The position numbers were made by a program, and so were the translations under genes. From Torreya grandis (lineage: Eukaryota > Streptophyta > Pinopsida > Cupressales > Taxaceae): a DNA stretch of 64,000 nucleotides. The notes beneath the pieces are model-generated. The model was given only the letters and a program-made list of their open reading frames with translations. It searched no databases and was not told where the DNA came from. Shown one piece after another: positions 36,999-49,260 of the stretch (its first letter is position 1; every line of letters starts with the position of its first letter). The stretch lies in the NCBI GenBank assembly GCA_037957365.1, contig JARHVA010005487.1:7501-71500 (forward strand), in the 5' to 3' direction.

Positions 36999-38098
36999 TG
37001 TACTATATCCCCTCTCCCAAAAATTATGGGAATATTATTAGGGGTATATTTACAAACATGTTCTTCATAGTTGATTATAATTTACACATTCTCTAGATTT
37101 AATAGATGTATGCTTTAGAAACATGTTCTCCACACTTGTTCAATATTTAGCATATCCATATTTAGTGGGGTAATGTATTGGGAATATGTCCTTGACACTA
37201 GAAATTATATAATATTTAATATTTATACATATATAGTGGAGACATTTTATGGTAATATGATACCCACACTTGTGCAAAAATTCCAAATTAATAAAAAAAA
37301 CACAACCATATGGTTGAGATTCACAATTGTGGAAAAATTATATACATTGGTACCATTGTTATAAATATTTTTAGCATGAGAGATATCTAAGATTCATATT
37401 ATAAGTGATGTGCACCTAATATTTCAAAATCCAAATTAATTTTAGAATTCAAATCTCTTTTATAAATTGTCATCACCCACTAGGTTAGATTGTTATAGAC
37501 TATATTGAGCCTTACCCATATACAATAGTTGAATATTTTTAGTTAGATTGGCATTAATAAATCATCAATCTCACCAAAAAAATTTATATTTATTATTTCA
37601 CTCATCCTATACCAATTTATATATTTTTTCATTTGATTATTTATATTTGGGAAATGATACTCTTGATAATCGAAGCATCACTCTTCTGATTCTAGGTTGG
37701 GGGCACGATCACATCCCAAATATCCCTATTATAGGTAAAATACCACCACATTACAACCCAATTGAAAAATTTTAGGTTCATTCATATTTATATCGATAAT
37801 ATGGATTTGTTTCAAGTCCCTTTTCTATTTCTCTAGTTTCTTTTACTCCAAAACCATTACTACACAACACATACATAGGTGTATTTTATCCATGCTCTTT
37901 CTTTATCCAATATTTTTTATTATATATTACATACAAATTATATAAATTTATTAATGTATAGCATGCCATTAGTTTTAGGTAATGTTTGAATGAAAAATTC
38001 AACGAAAATTCAAGTAAAGACAAGGTGTACTTTCCACACCATGGTATGCATTTCTCTTTTCCTTTAAACTAGAAATTTTAGTTTTTATGCAAAAATAT
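36999..38098. other. Interior remnant before a 3' LTR, no recognised gene
   Basis: AT-rich DNA. A weak repetition of AAACATGTTCT(T/C)C and AATATG(T/A)(C/T)C(C/T) words occurs near 37050-37270. Short ORFs show no motifs. By position it is the 3' part of the internal region of the element whose LTR begins at 38112. Confidence 0.4.
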
Positions 38099-38099
38099 A

Positions 38100-38111
38100 T
38101 TAAAGGGGGTA
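38100..38111 (+). promoter_or_regulatory. Polypurine tract of the interrupted element
   Basis: TTAAAGGGGGTA stands directly before TGTAAACACCC. It is a good plant Ty3/gypsy-type tract and marks the start of a 3' LTR. Confidence 0.6.
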
Positions 38112-38724
38112 TGTAAACACCCATATTTTATACAATAAAAAATTTGTATCATGTTTTTATAGCCTCATTATGTGTATACATATCTTGAATTAGGATTAGA
38201 TAACTAGTGACATGGCCTCTTGTGGACCTCTTCAATTCCATATTATTTCACTTGATTTACATACCCCTTGGTCCTATATGTTATTTTATTAGTATTATTT
38301 AAATGTATTAAATGGATACCTACATTTTATTTCTTGTCATCTATATGTTTTTATCCCTTAGACACCTATAACCATTTTTTACACTAGTGTCAATGCTAGT
38401 GTCTAACTACGATGAAAGTGTATAATCTTATATTTTTGTAATTTTACATATATTTCTCTTTGTGACCATTTATTTAACCCTTTTTGCCCATCCTATTATC
38501 ATATTTTTATGCATCACTAAATACTAATTAAAAATAAATAGGTCCTTATATATAGAAAGGCTAAAGTCTAATTATACTACCTAATAATTTGATTTGAAAA
38601 TTACCAAATTGGAAAGTAATATATGTTTCAAGCTATCAAACTACATTATAATATTGAATTAAACATATGTAGAATTCAAAATTTCAAACATACTATTACA
38701 TTTTATGTACCAAGGGTTACTAGT
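38112..38724 (+). repeat. Start of an LTR split by the giant element
   Basis: TGTAAACACCCATATTTTAT follows a polypurine tract and has the TGTARACAC start common to plant gypsy LTRs (compare 27326). The sequence is cut at 38724 by the insertion of the 18.9 kb element. The continuation is expected from 57605 onward, where a long LTR-type ORF lies. That join is inference from position and orientation; no second copy of this LTR is in the window. Confidence 0.5.
38720..38724. repeat. Left target-site duplication
   Basis: CTAGT next to the LTR start; pairs with CTAGG at 57600-57604 (4 of 5 bases). Confidence 0.6.
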
Positions 38725-39370
38725 TGGTGTCCCCAAAATTTGACACTTCAAGATTTTGGAGAAGCCCCTTTTTGAAAAGTTTTTGCATTTTAGCCTTATG
38801 TGTGTCAGTTATATTGCTTGAAGCCAGTATCCTGAATAAACAACTTAGGCTATACTAATTTTTTTTTAATTTTCTTGTTTTTCTTATCTTAGTTGCTCCT
38901 AATTACTCTAGAGGACTAAGGGCTTCTATTTATAAATATCACTCAAATCCTTTTACTTATCCATTTCAGTAGTTAAAATAAGCTAAAGGTAACTTAGCTC
39001 ATTTGCAATGCAAATTAAGTTCTATAAGTTACTTAAATTCCTTGAAAATAAGTCAAGTTGTCTCAAAAACCCAACCAACACTTCTTAGTTCTAATCAGGT
39101 TTCTCGAGGTACTTAAGAAAATAAAATGAGCTCAGTAGTCTTAGAAACCTAACTAACACTCCATAGACCTAATCAGGTTTTTGGGGTTAAATCATAAAAT
39201 TTATAATTAAAATAACCTTGAATTTATGAACTGGACTTACTCATGGACCTAAAATTAATCAAGATTATGAGAGTAATTTAGTTAAAAAGCTAGTATAAGC
39301 AAAGTGGTTCAAAAAACCTAATTTACAAAGAAGGTTGATGTGGCTTTTACATGTTTGTAATAAATGCATT

Positions 39371-39372
<2 letters not shown>

Positions 39373-39431
<59 letters not shown>
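39373..39431. repeat. (AT)29 tract at the LTR TATA-box position
   Basis: Flanking sequence aligns with the 3' LTR (AAATGCATT on the left, AAATTCAA on the right), where only TATATATAAAT is present. The tract therefore replaces or expands the putative TATA box. Confidence 0.9.
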
Positions 39432-39434
<3 letters not shown>

Positions 39435-40420
39435 AATTCAACCTCATTTTCACCATATTTTGAATTATTTCAATTTAGTTGCCCTTGTGAATCCTGAGTT
39501 GTGCATTTTCATTATCTATAGTGATTTTGAGTGATTTTCTTCTTGACCCATTTATAGTTAAGGCTAGTAGATTATTTTTAGACCATTTTTATTTTCTTGT
39601 TTTCCTTATTTTTTGGTATTTTCTTCCTTGAACATTCTCTCTCATGTTTCCATTGTTTTTAAACTATAAAAGGTTGTTATGTTCTATTTATCTTCTAATT
39701 TCTTGGTAAAATTATTGTTTTCAATTATAGAATTGAAATTTCAAACTCTATACATGTTCTATTCATGTTGAAACCCCAAAAATAAAAAAAGGCTCCAATG
39801 ATACCCTGGTTTCCTAAAATTTCCTTACCTAATCGAGTTTTCTAGTCTCCCTTTGAGTTTTCGATGCCTAGTAACTTGCCTTGAAAAACCCAATTCACAA
39901 AGGCCCTACCCAATTGGGTTCTTCATTACTCTAAACTTGTATTTCTTATCCTAATTAATTAATGTATCAAACCCCAAACTAAATTAAAAGCTTACCTAGT
40001 TGGGTTTTTCTTCCCCTTTTTCTTCCTTCAAGTTTCTTAAGTGAAGTTACTTACCCACTAGAGCCTGAAGTCTTATAGCACTGAGAACTTGAAGTTATCT
40101 ATTATAGATAACCTGAAGTTGTTCACATTGAGAAGTCTAAAGACCCAAACATTCTTGTTTCCTCCAACTTACTTAACCAAGTTTTCAAATACTTAAGACT
40201 TCTCCCTTTTTCAAAGACCAACCCAAAGTTGTTAGACCCTACTACTTAAAAACAAGTTACTTAAGTTTTCAAGGATGTCAATTCCTTAAAACTTAGATAT
40301 TGTTTAGAGATACTTTGAGGATTATAAGTTAACACTTTTTCTCTAACTTATAAATCAATTAGAGTAGTTATTAAGTGTTTTTAAGAACTTATCAAGGGTT
40401 TTTAGAGTTTAAAAGAGTAA

Positions 40421-43400
40421 ATGTCTAGAGTAGATGGATTAGGAAGGTTAGAGGAAGAGATAAAAAATTAGAAGTACAAGGTAAGATCATTGAGGAGGCC
40501 CCATAGTTAGCACTTGATGAGATTCTAGAACCCAATAAGAAGGGAAAAGCAAAGGTAAAGAGAGTCAAATTTGAAGAACCAAAAATGAAGTATTAATACA
40601 AAGGTTACCCTATTGAGTCATGCATATCATCAAAGATGATATAATTAAGTGATACAAATATGGGGCATGTATTTGTGAATGATATTTTGGAAATATTAAG
40701 GTCCATTGTAAATAATCCACTTTTACACTCTATGACCAATTATGGGATTCTTCAGGCTACAACTTTCCCAAGTCTATCCCAACTTCTTAATTTTGTACTA
40801 GAATGTGCTAAGTACTATGATTCCCTAGTCAAGGTAGTAAGATATTGCATAGGGAATGTGATTATAAGGCTACATGTTCAATATCTTAGCTATTATTTAA
40901 TTATTCTAACCTCACCAAAAGTGATTAATATTTCAATTGAGATAACTAAGAAATAATGGGAAACTAAAACATCAGAATGCATTAAAATTATGAACACATA
41001 CTAAATGAAGAAGGTAAATCAACCTTTAAGATTTCCTAACAAGGTAGAGAGATCTGACTTCATCCAAGAGGTAGATGATATCATTCAGTTATTATGTAGG
41101 ATCAATGGACAAAAAATGCTAAATGGTTTTCACCCTAGATATATGCCTATATTAAGACCATTTATGTAACTTAGAGTTATTCTAAGATTGACTAGAGAAG
41201 AATGATAAGTGATAACATCGATCAACAATAGAATAATGCATTATAGACTTTCAATTTCAAGATGACTTCATATATTGTATATACAACAACCTCCAGTGGA
41301 ACATTCTCAAGGTTAAGGACCAATGGTACATTGTTAATGATACCAATATATGAATTTTATCCTGAACTAGTCCTTGAAGAATAATACAAGAATTACATTA
41401 TAATGAATGATGATTTATTATATGAGATTATTTTTAAGTTAGTGAAATCTTTGAAAAACATAAGAGTATCATATGAGGCATGGGATGTAATCTCACTACA
41501 TGGCTACATTTTCATTAAATTTCTTGATTTCACCTATCTCAGAGTAGGGGGTTTCTCAGGAGTACCTATCAAGATACCAAGATATCCAAGTGATAAGTGG
41601 ATCCTAAGGAGCTAAGAAGGTAATTAGTTGGGTTGCATGATTTGCAATCTAAAGCTCATAAGGTATCCATTAATTTTCCTATTGTAATTGGTCACTATTA
41701 TTGTCCTAGCATTTATAAAGATAAGAATGTACAAAAAGAAATGTACCATCATTACACTCAAACACATTTTGATGCCAATGAAAATTTTGATTATAAAGGA
41801 GTAGAATAGAATATATTTTCCCTTGAATATATTCATATTCCCACGCTTGATGACTATTGGATGGATTGTAGGGATGAATTTGAAATAAAAAGAAAGGATA
41901 ATAGAATATTAATTATAGAGTAGATTTGAACATTTGATTTAGCCTCCATCCTTGAAGACATGGATGATAATGGAATTTTTACCTATTATGCATTTCATGC
42001 AATAGGAGGAGATAGTGCTCCAATTCTAGTAATCATTTTTGGAGATGATCATGAAAAAACAATTTCATAAAGGACTTTATATGTTTTGGCAATGACTTCA
42101 GAATAGTTACTTGATAAGGGTTATTTTATGAAGAAGTTTATAAATGAGACTACTAGAGTGGGAGAGAAGAAGAAAGACATAATAAGATGAGGGAGCAGTC
42201 AAGATCTTATTAAAAATATGAAACTAAAGAAGAATGTTGATGACACTTTATAAATAATAAAATACAAAGAGCTTGCACAATCAACTATTTCTTTTCCACC
42301 ATTGGTTTTTACTAATCCTATTTATTTTTTGACTCCTCCTTTTCATACTTCCACTCATTCCACTTCCACTCTATCCCTTATGGATCCTTCCATACTAATA
42401 TCACCCCTAAAAGTATATGTCACTAAGAATCTTAAGAAGCCTCTTAGGAAAGAGCCACCACCACCTCCTCCTTCATCTCCTCCACCTACTTCACCACCAC
42501 CTTCTACAAAAGAGTTACCCATAGTTGAAAAAGAACCAAAAAATATGAAATCACAAGAATTAATTTCTCATGATGATTCCCAATAAAATCTATGGATTGA
42601 AACTAAGAAAGAAGCTATGAGTGAATGGGAAAAAATAAATAAAAAGAAGTAGAGGCTAAGAAGGAAGCAGATCCCAAAAAACAAGTTGTTGAATCAATAA
42701 AAAAGGCTCAAAGAGATAAGTCAGGTTAAGAGGTTCCTTTTAAGTAACTAAAATTTTAAGATAACCAACAACAAATGATCATTCATTCAAGAATCTCTAT
42801 GAAAATTGATTTCTCATCTTAGCTAGCTATGCAAACTACTCCTAATTCAAAAGAAGTGATAAATTTGTAGGAGATAGATTTGTAATTACTTAAAGGTCTT
42901 GATAAGAGGGGAAAGAAGACAAAAGTATCAAAAGTAACTTCAAATTTACTAATTGAATATTTAGAACAAATTTTTTCTAAGTTAGAAGTTCCTCACCAAG
43001 GGATGAACAAACAAGAAGTCACAAGGGGTGACTTAACCTTCATAAGAATACCTCTTGGGGAGGTAACAACTGAAACTTTGAAGGAATATATGCAAAATTT
43101 GATAAGCTCTCTTTTTAGTAAGTTGGATGAGGAAAAGGATCCCAAGACAAAGATGGAAGAAAAAAATGACCAATTATGTGAAATAATTGATAAAGTGGAA
43201 AGATCAACTTCTATACATGCATCAAATTCAAAATCTATAATCTCTCAATAAGTGATTACTGAAGTGGAAGAGATTAGTAATAAGGCTAAATCTATTGAAA
43301 AATGGGTTGATAAAATGAAGCAAAAGGCTCAAAAATTCTTCACACTTATTAAGGATGCTGAAACTAATATTTTGAATAAAATAGTAGAAGTCAGAACAAC

Positions 43401-43991
43401 AAAAGCTAAATTAGAAAGTGAAAATGGCATTTCTCAACTCTAATAAGAATTTATTCAAGGAATAGTGAATTTAAATGAGAAAATTTTGATTGAGGAATAG
43501 ATTTCCCCTTCTGTAAATAAGATAAAGGAAGAAGAATATCTCCTCTCATTTTATTTAAGCATTCTACCAAACATAGGATAAGAAATGAAGAAGTTAGAAG
43601 AAGATGAATGTGGTGTAAATACTAATCTAGAAGACTCTCTCTCTTTGAGCTCACAGGTATATGGTCAATAAATGTCCCAAGAAAAGATGAAAAATTAGAT
43701 GAACAATTAAAATAGAGGATAGATAAAGCCATGACTCCTTTTACAACCAAATCTATCAAAGCATTGATCAAGTGTTAAGAAGAATTGAAAAGACTTGGAC
43801 TAAGGATTGAGAAAACTAAATCTCATTGTAGAAGGATTGAAAGAGATATGCTAAGATTAGAAATAGAAAGATAACAAATTGCTAAATTATATTATGTAAT
43901 AATCTAATCAATGATATCTCAAAACATCAAATATAGAGAAAAATGCAAAAGCCACATTTATCAAGTAGACTCACCAGAGCCTAGGTCTTGA
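40421..43991 (+). pseudogene. LTR-borne ORF of unknown function, 5' LTR copy
   Basis: About 1190 codons in the ancestral state. The start MSRVDGLGRLEEEI aligns with MSRSKGSRRLEEEIVEIG in the 3' LTR. The N-terminal half is a conserved, probably globular region without a named domain (segments such as HSMTNYGILQATTFPSLSQL and AWDVISLHGYIFIKFLDFTY followed by LRVGGFSGVPIKIPRYPSD). A proline-rich linker follows (PPPPPPSSPPPTSPPP, about 42445-42510). Then comes a Lys/Glu-rich, heptad-like second half (EEISNKAKSIEKWVDKMKQK; DAETNILNKIVEVRTTKAKL) ending at PEPRS. Many stops and frameshifts. I recall similar proteins from conifer repeats; function unknown. Confidence 0.7.
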
Positions 43992-45035
43992 ATAAATTCT
44001 TCTTTTTCTTCTATTTTATCCTTTTTATTCATAATAACTTTACAAATAATCCTATGTAAAGGTAATATTATTTTATTATTTACTTGTAAAAGTGAAATTA
44101 ATTTGTAAATTTCAATGTCTTAAGTCACTCGGCTAAAACACTATTACTCAGAGTCATTTTGTAAAAATGGATTACTTTATCTAACGTTTCACTTCATGTA
44201 AAGTATTTGTAATCAATCCAAATAAGGAGTGAAAAAACACTACATGTTATTAATCATTGCATGCCATGAAGGAGAGATTTGAGGAAGATGTTATTCAATG
44301 GTTTCCATTTTTAATGCAACACATGTGAAATGAAAAAGTTATTTCCTATTAGAATTTTATGTCTTGAAATTGTATAAGTAGATGAGTAGGCCTATATGCC
44401 AAGGAGATGATTTTTCTTATACAATTGTACAAGTGGTTTAATAAATCTAAAACTATGAGTTTGTGACAATCAGATTATTTTGTATGAATTTTGTTAAGAA
44501 AGAAAATTATTTTATGGAGAACATTATGTCTGTGGAAATCTTTATGTGATTTCGATGAAGATAAATTGGTAATCTTTGAGTTACCTTTAAAACTAAATTG
44601 AATTTATAGTATTATTGAGTATTTATTGGAAAATGAATCACATACTATATGTTTAGTTTCTTGCATATACATAATAAACTTTGTAAGTCTATTCATTGTG
44701 ATATGCACTTATGTTATTCTTTCTCATTTTAAAATGTATCAAGTTGATTCTTCCCTTTCTACATATCCTAGATTGAAACTAATTTTCTAAAACAAAATAG
44801 CTACTTACTTGTTTCAAAGTCTCTTTGTTATGGTTCATGAAAAAAGTGATTAAATTAATACAAACATTAAATCAACTTTCACCTAATTTGCATAGTCTTG
44901 AATAAATCTAAACATAGAATAACTAGAAGTAGATAAACATAAGCTTATGGGAGCTTCACCATTAAATGAAGGGTGTTTAATCCCATGACTACCTAGGTAG
45001 TTTGACTCCATTCAAATTATCTAGGCAACATGTTT

Positions 45036-45054
45036 TGGTGAATCTACTGGGGAT
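45036..45054 (+). promoter_or_regulatory. Primer-binding site, tRNA-Arg type
   Basis: TGGTGAATCTACTGGGGAT starts five bases after the 5' LTR end. It matches TGGCGACTCCACTGGGGAT (complement of plant tRNA-Arg(ACG) 3' end, from memory) at 16 of 19 positions. The three differences are one C-to-A and two C-to-T changes. A tRNA-Arg primer is known for Ogre/Tat-type elements. Confidence 0.75.
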
Positions 45055-45399
45055 GAGCTATAAGTGTCTGACTCCCAAAATCAAATTTGAAAGTTACCTC
45101 TAGTTTCAAAAAAAAAATTAAGCACTAATAAAAATCTTACATGATTTTGGTGATGCATTGGTATATTTTCAACACATAGCTAAGATTAATTACTCCCACT
45201 TAAAAAAAATACATTTTTTTAAATTTGGTTGCATGTTTTTATGTCTTTAGTTTAAAATCCCAATTCACTACCAATTCATTTTTGTTTAAAGTTATTGCAT
45301 GTTGAGTTGACTACTGATTAAGATTTTGTCCATCAAAATTGTTATAAAAGTGTTATACTTAGAATATTTTTCTACTTTTCAAATTAGTTAATCAACCTT

Positions 45400-46640
45400 T
45401 CACAAGATTGAGAAGAGCACAGGGACAAGTAGACCAATTATTTGAGCTATGAGATCAATTCAATTATATCTTACCTATTCAAGCTAGAACCAGAAGAGCT
45501 AGTCTCTCACCTATTAGGCAACCAAATTCTCATATACATCAGCTTTAGCATAATTCCTATATAATAATCTAATCATCTAGTTCTCAATTTTTGAATCCTA
45601 GAAGAATGGCTCTACCAAATCTTTACCCATGGGGATTATCCATTGGTTTGTTGAATTTTACTCCTTCGTATGACTTGTCAAAAGTCTCAGGGAAGAATTT
45701 TCCTAAATTTACTAGTGATGATAAGAAAATTTTAGATGAGAACCTAGTTGCATTCTTCATGGCATGAGGAGTAATTGGTGTAGAGAATGAAGATGTTTTT
45801 ATTAGGCTCTTTTTTGAGACACTATATGACTTAGTAGTAAAATGGTTTTACCAACTAGCTCTAGGAATTATGACCTATTGGGTTACTATGTGTGACCAAT
45901 TTGAAAAAGGTTCAAAGCTAATGAAGATGTTCACATATTACTCACACAATTGACTCAGCTTAAGAAGGAAATGCATGAACACATGTGTGATTTTATTACT
46001 AGATTAAATAGACTACTTTATAAGATCTCTCAAGCTATGTTACCCATAGTAGATAATCAAAAATGTTTCCTCATCAATTCTCAACTTCTAGAAGTTAGTT
46101 ACTAGCTTTAGAGAGCACACCCAACTGATCTAGTTGTTGCTCACAATTTTGCAATAGAGGTTGAGGATGACCTAATAATGGTAGGAAAATTAAGAAAATT
46201 GTATATAAGGGAGAATCATCCACTTTTTCCACACCTCAGACTATAGACCCCTTGTTACAAAAGCAAGATAATGATTTGCTTCAATTTAAAAGACAAATTG
46301 CTCAAAGAACCCATGCAACTCCAACCAAGATTGTTCCTACACAAAATTTCAAAAATTAGAATAGGAATAGAATCATTGGTCCTTAGTAAATATTGTAAAT
46401 TGAAGACATCCCTAGAAATCATACTGAGATAAAAATAGAAGACTCAATAGCTGATAGTAATGACCAAAGTTTTGCCAAGGAAGATGATTTTATAGATCTT
46501 GCTAACGACTCTAATTGCTACCTAGAATACAAATAAGAGATAAACTATGAAAAATTACTTCATTTAGATCATAGTAAATCTTTTGTACTATTTAAAAGAT
46601 CTCAAACTCAAGAAGCTATCGAAAAGTCATTGAAATAACA
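45400..46640 (+). pseudogene. Tat-like gag
   Basis: Segments in two frames give NFPKFTSDDKKILDENLVAF, VENEDVFIRLFFETLYDLVV, KWFYQLALGIMTYWVTMCDQ, then LLTQLTQLKKEMHEHMCDFI and TRLNRLLYKI. This is the Retrotrans_gag core (F-G-----A---L--F---L-G-A--WF--L---SI--W--L---F and Q---E-V-DF--R-N-L). A C-terminal charged region follows to about 46640. There are at least two frameshifts and several stops. No zinc knuckle was recognised. Confidence 0.72.
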
Positions 46641-47039
46641 AGAGAAAAGGAAGGAGCAACCTAGTGTTGATGTAAGTATTCTTAAAATTAGTAATCCTAA
46701 ACCTTCTTTTATTCCTAATGAAAATTATGTTCCATCTGCTTCTCAAACTTATTATTCAAATTCCCATACAACTAAATTCAATTCATTCACATTTGTACCC
46801 ATTATTTATTTTAACATAATTGAACACATAAAGAAAACTAACATTCAGATGTCATAAGTTGAATACTTAAGGTCCTACCTAGATCAACTAAATAGATTAG
46901 TGAATTATGTTCAAATTAAGGGATCAAGCAATGTAGAAAATTCCTCAAAGGTTGTTCTACCTATTCCTAGGTCAACCCCTCTATAGAATAAATTTGTAGA
47001 TGCTTCATCCTCATCCACTCATGTATTAAAGAGAATAAA

Positions 47040-47400
47040 ACCATTTTATGTACCACTTATAATTAACAAATATAAGTTGAGTAATTATATTCTAAATTTG
47101 GGAGCCTTTGATAACATTATGATGGCCAAGGTGGATGACACCCTTAGTCTAACTTTGACTAAGTCTATAATAAAATGTTACTCAATGGAAAAGCAAGTTC
47201 CCCTAATTGGATAGATTAAAGATGCCCAAGCTATTGAAGCAACCTTCCTAAATAAAAGATTTAAAATGACAATCCTAGTATTATACATCCTGGTCTGATA
47301 CAAAATGCTGCTAGGAAGAAATTTTTGTAAAGAGCTGGGAAGAGAAGTAAAGATGGACTTGTCATGTGCACATATTCCAATCAAAGGAATGAATTATAAG
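47040..47400 (+). pseudogene. Tat-like aspartic protease
   Basis: The segment reads KPFYVPLIINKYKLSNYILN, LGAFDNIMMAKVDDTLSLTL and, near 47310, MLLGRNFCKELGREVKMDLS. The pattern D-(S/L/T)-G-A-x-N-I-M and (I/L)LGR-(F/W) is that of gypsy proteases. The catalytic Asp position is Asn here (NLGA), which would abolish activity. Stops at 47212 and 47299 interrupt it. The frame then continues open into the RNase H region. Confidence 0.65.
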
Positions 47401-47544
47401 CTAGAACCTGAGAAGAAGTCAAAATACATAGTTTATAAATCTAAATATCCCAAATCAAAAATTATCTTTGAAGAATCAGGTCATGGAATTTACTTCCTTG
47501 AAACAAGTAAAGAGACTAAAGAAGAAAAACAAAAAGATGAAGAC

Positions 47545-47950
47545 AAGATATGGATCATGGAATTTGATGGTAGTTGTAGTTTTCTTGGTTCATGTGTAGG
47601 AGTAGTGTTGATTTATCGTACTAGAAAAAAAATTTCCTATTCATATAAACTTATGTTTGAAAACACAAATAACATAGTTAAATATGAAGCACTCTTACTA
47701 GGGCTTGAAAAAGCAAAGGAGCAAGGAATAAAACTCCTTAAAGTACAAGGAGATGTTAAGTTAATAGTTAGGTAGATTAGAGGACAATATTAGGTGAATA
47801 AAGATAAGTTGAAACACTACCATGATAGATTTATAAGTACCATGCTTGATTTCTTGACTTTTTTAATCAACCCAATATCTCAATATTATAATTCTAGAGC
47901 TAACTCACTCGTTGTAACTACATCTTTGCCTAGACTAGAGAAGCAACAAA
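47545..47950 (+). pseudogene. Archaeal-type RNase H located upstream of RT
   Basis: WIMEFDGSCSFLGSCVGVVL opens the domain, followed by YRTRKKISYSYKLMFENTNN, IVKYEALLLGLEKAKEQGIK and LLKVQGDVKLIVR. After two TAG codons (47773, 47791; Gln in relatives) it ends KLKHYHDRFIST and RANSLVVTTSLPRLEK. This is the RVT_3/archaeal-type RNase H of Tat elements. Asp (FDG), Glu (YEA) and Asp (QGD) are kept, and the last Asp (usually AD-LA) is Asn. In Tat elements the order I know is RT, RNase H, archaeal-type RNase H, integrase; here it precedes the RT, directly after the protease and in the same open frame (47305-47775). Confidence 0.75.
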
Positions 47951-48429
47951 CAATCTTCAAAGAAGGTGACTATAAAGTAGAAATGGTTTACTGCATGAAA
48001 GTCCTAGATAATGTTGAACATTGTAAAGTTTTAAATGATGATAGACAAATAGATACCTTTTTAGAGTATTAAGATAATTTTGAAGGATTTCACTTTGAAG
48101 GAAATAGTTCACATCCATGTGAAACAACAATAGTTATTGTTGAATATAAAATCTCCCATGATCAAGTCATAATTTAGCTTAAAGGGAATAAGATTCCTAA
48201 AGGTTTAGTTTCCTTGAAAGAGATATTTGATAAACATGATAAGTTTCTAAAGAAAAAGAAAGAATATGGAGAAACATCTTCCACAAAAATAGATTAGGTT
48301 AACCTAGGTAGTAATGAAGAACCCAAAATGGTCAACATTGGCAAGTGCTACTCATAGGAGGAGAAAGAAGCTTTCACTAAAATTATTATAGAATATATTG
48401 ATGTCTTTGATTGGTATTATAAATATCTC

Positions 48430-49260
48430 AAGTCCTTTCAGCTATATGAAGTAAAACACTATATTCTACTTTAACTAGGTATAAATCCTTTCAAGTAAAA
48501 GTTATAACATCATAATCCAACCATTTTAGGTATGATTCATATTGAGATTCAGAAACTCCTTGATGTAAAGATCATATATCCAATCCACCATTCATAATTT
48601 TTAGCAAATATTATCCTAGTAAGAAATAAAAATGGGGAGATACACTTATGTGTTGATTTATGTAACCTAAATAAACCCTCTCTGAAGGACAATTATTCAT
48701 TGCCTATTCTAGATCACAATTTGTAGATAGTTATAGGGTCAAAAATGTTATCTATGCTAAATGGATTTTCTAGATATAATCAAATAAAAGTGGTTGAGAA
48801 AGATTAGTACAAAACTACTTTCACAACACCATGGGGGAATTTTGCTTGTCAAAAGATGATTTTGAGATAATTAATGTTGGGTTAATTTTTTAGTGAGCTA
48901 TGGACCTAACATTTGCTCATTTGAAGAACAAGAGCATTGTGATATATCTATATGACTTGATGGTATTTTCAAAGCAAAGAGTTAATCATTTAGCTAATCT
49001 TGAATAAGTCCTAATCCAATGTAGAAGGCATTGGATTTCCTTAAACCCAAAGAGATCCATATTTGTTGTAATTGAAGGTAAGCTCCTTGGGCATATAGTA
49101 TCAAGTGAAGGAACTAAAATTGATCCATAATGGGTAAAAGTTATTCAAATTTTGCCTATGCCCACATCTAAGAAAGGTGTGAATTCTTTTTTTGACAAAG
49201 TAAATTTCCTAGGAAGGTTTATTCTTGATTTTGCTGAGTTAACTCACCACATCTTGGATA
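48430..49260 (+). pseudogene. Tat-like reverse transcriptase
   Basis: Blocks in order: IHIEIQKLLDVKIIYPIHHS, ILVRNKNGEIHLCVDLCNLN, KPSLKDNYSLPILDHNL, KMLSMLNGFSRYNQIKVVEK, KTTFTTPWGNFACQKM, then IVIYLYDLMVFS, and EGKLLGHIVSSEGTKIDP. These match gypsy RT (I-KLL--G-I-P--S, VRKK-G-IR-CVDYR-LN, D-YPLP-ID, LD---GY-QI, TAF-TP-G-F-----PFGL, YLDD, KC-FG---FLGH-VS--GI-VDP). The catalytic YLDD has become YLYD (48945-48956), and several stops are present. It copies the element RNA into DNA in intact relatives. Confidence 0.8.

Larger units (their letters stand above)
38725..45030 (+). repeat. 5' LTR (6306 bp)
   Basis: It is co-linear with 51309-57599 over the full length. It contains about 0.65 kb up to an expanded AT tract at the TATA position, about 1 kb of leader, a ~3.6 kb ORF (40421-43991) and about 1 kb of 3' sequence. 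Plant gypsy LTRs are usually 0.3-5 kb, so 6.3 kb with a full ORF is exceptional. The ORF lies downstream of the promoter position, so it would be in the transcribed part of the LTR. Confidence 0.88.

Noticed and set aside
37040..37280. Possible ~70-bp tandem repeat with ACATGTTCTCC-type words
   Set aside because: Only three or four loosely similar words with unequal spacing; not distinguishable from chance by eye.
42302..42586. Proline-rich 94-codon ORF as a separate gene
   Set aside because: It is the linker part of the LTR-borne ORF 40421-43991, isolated only by stops on either side.
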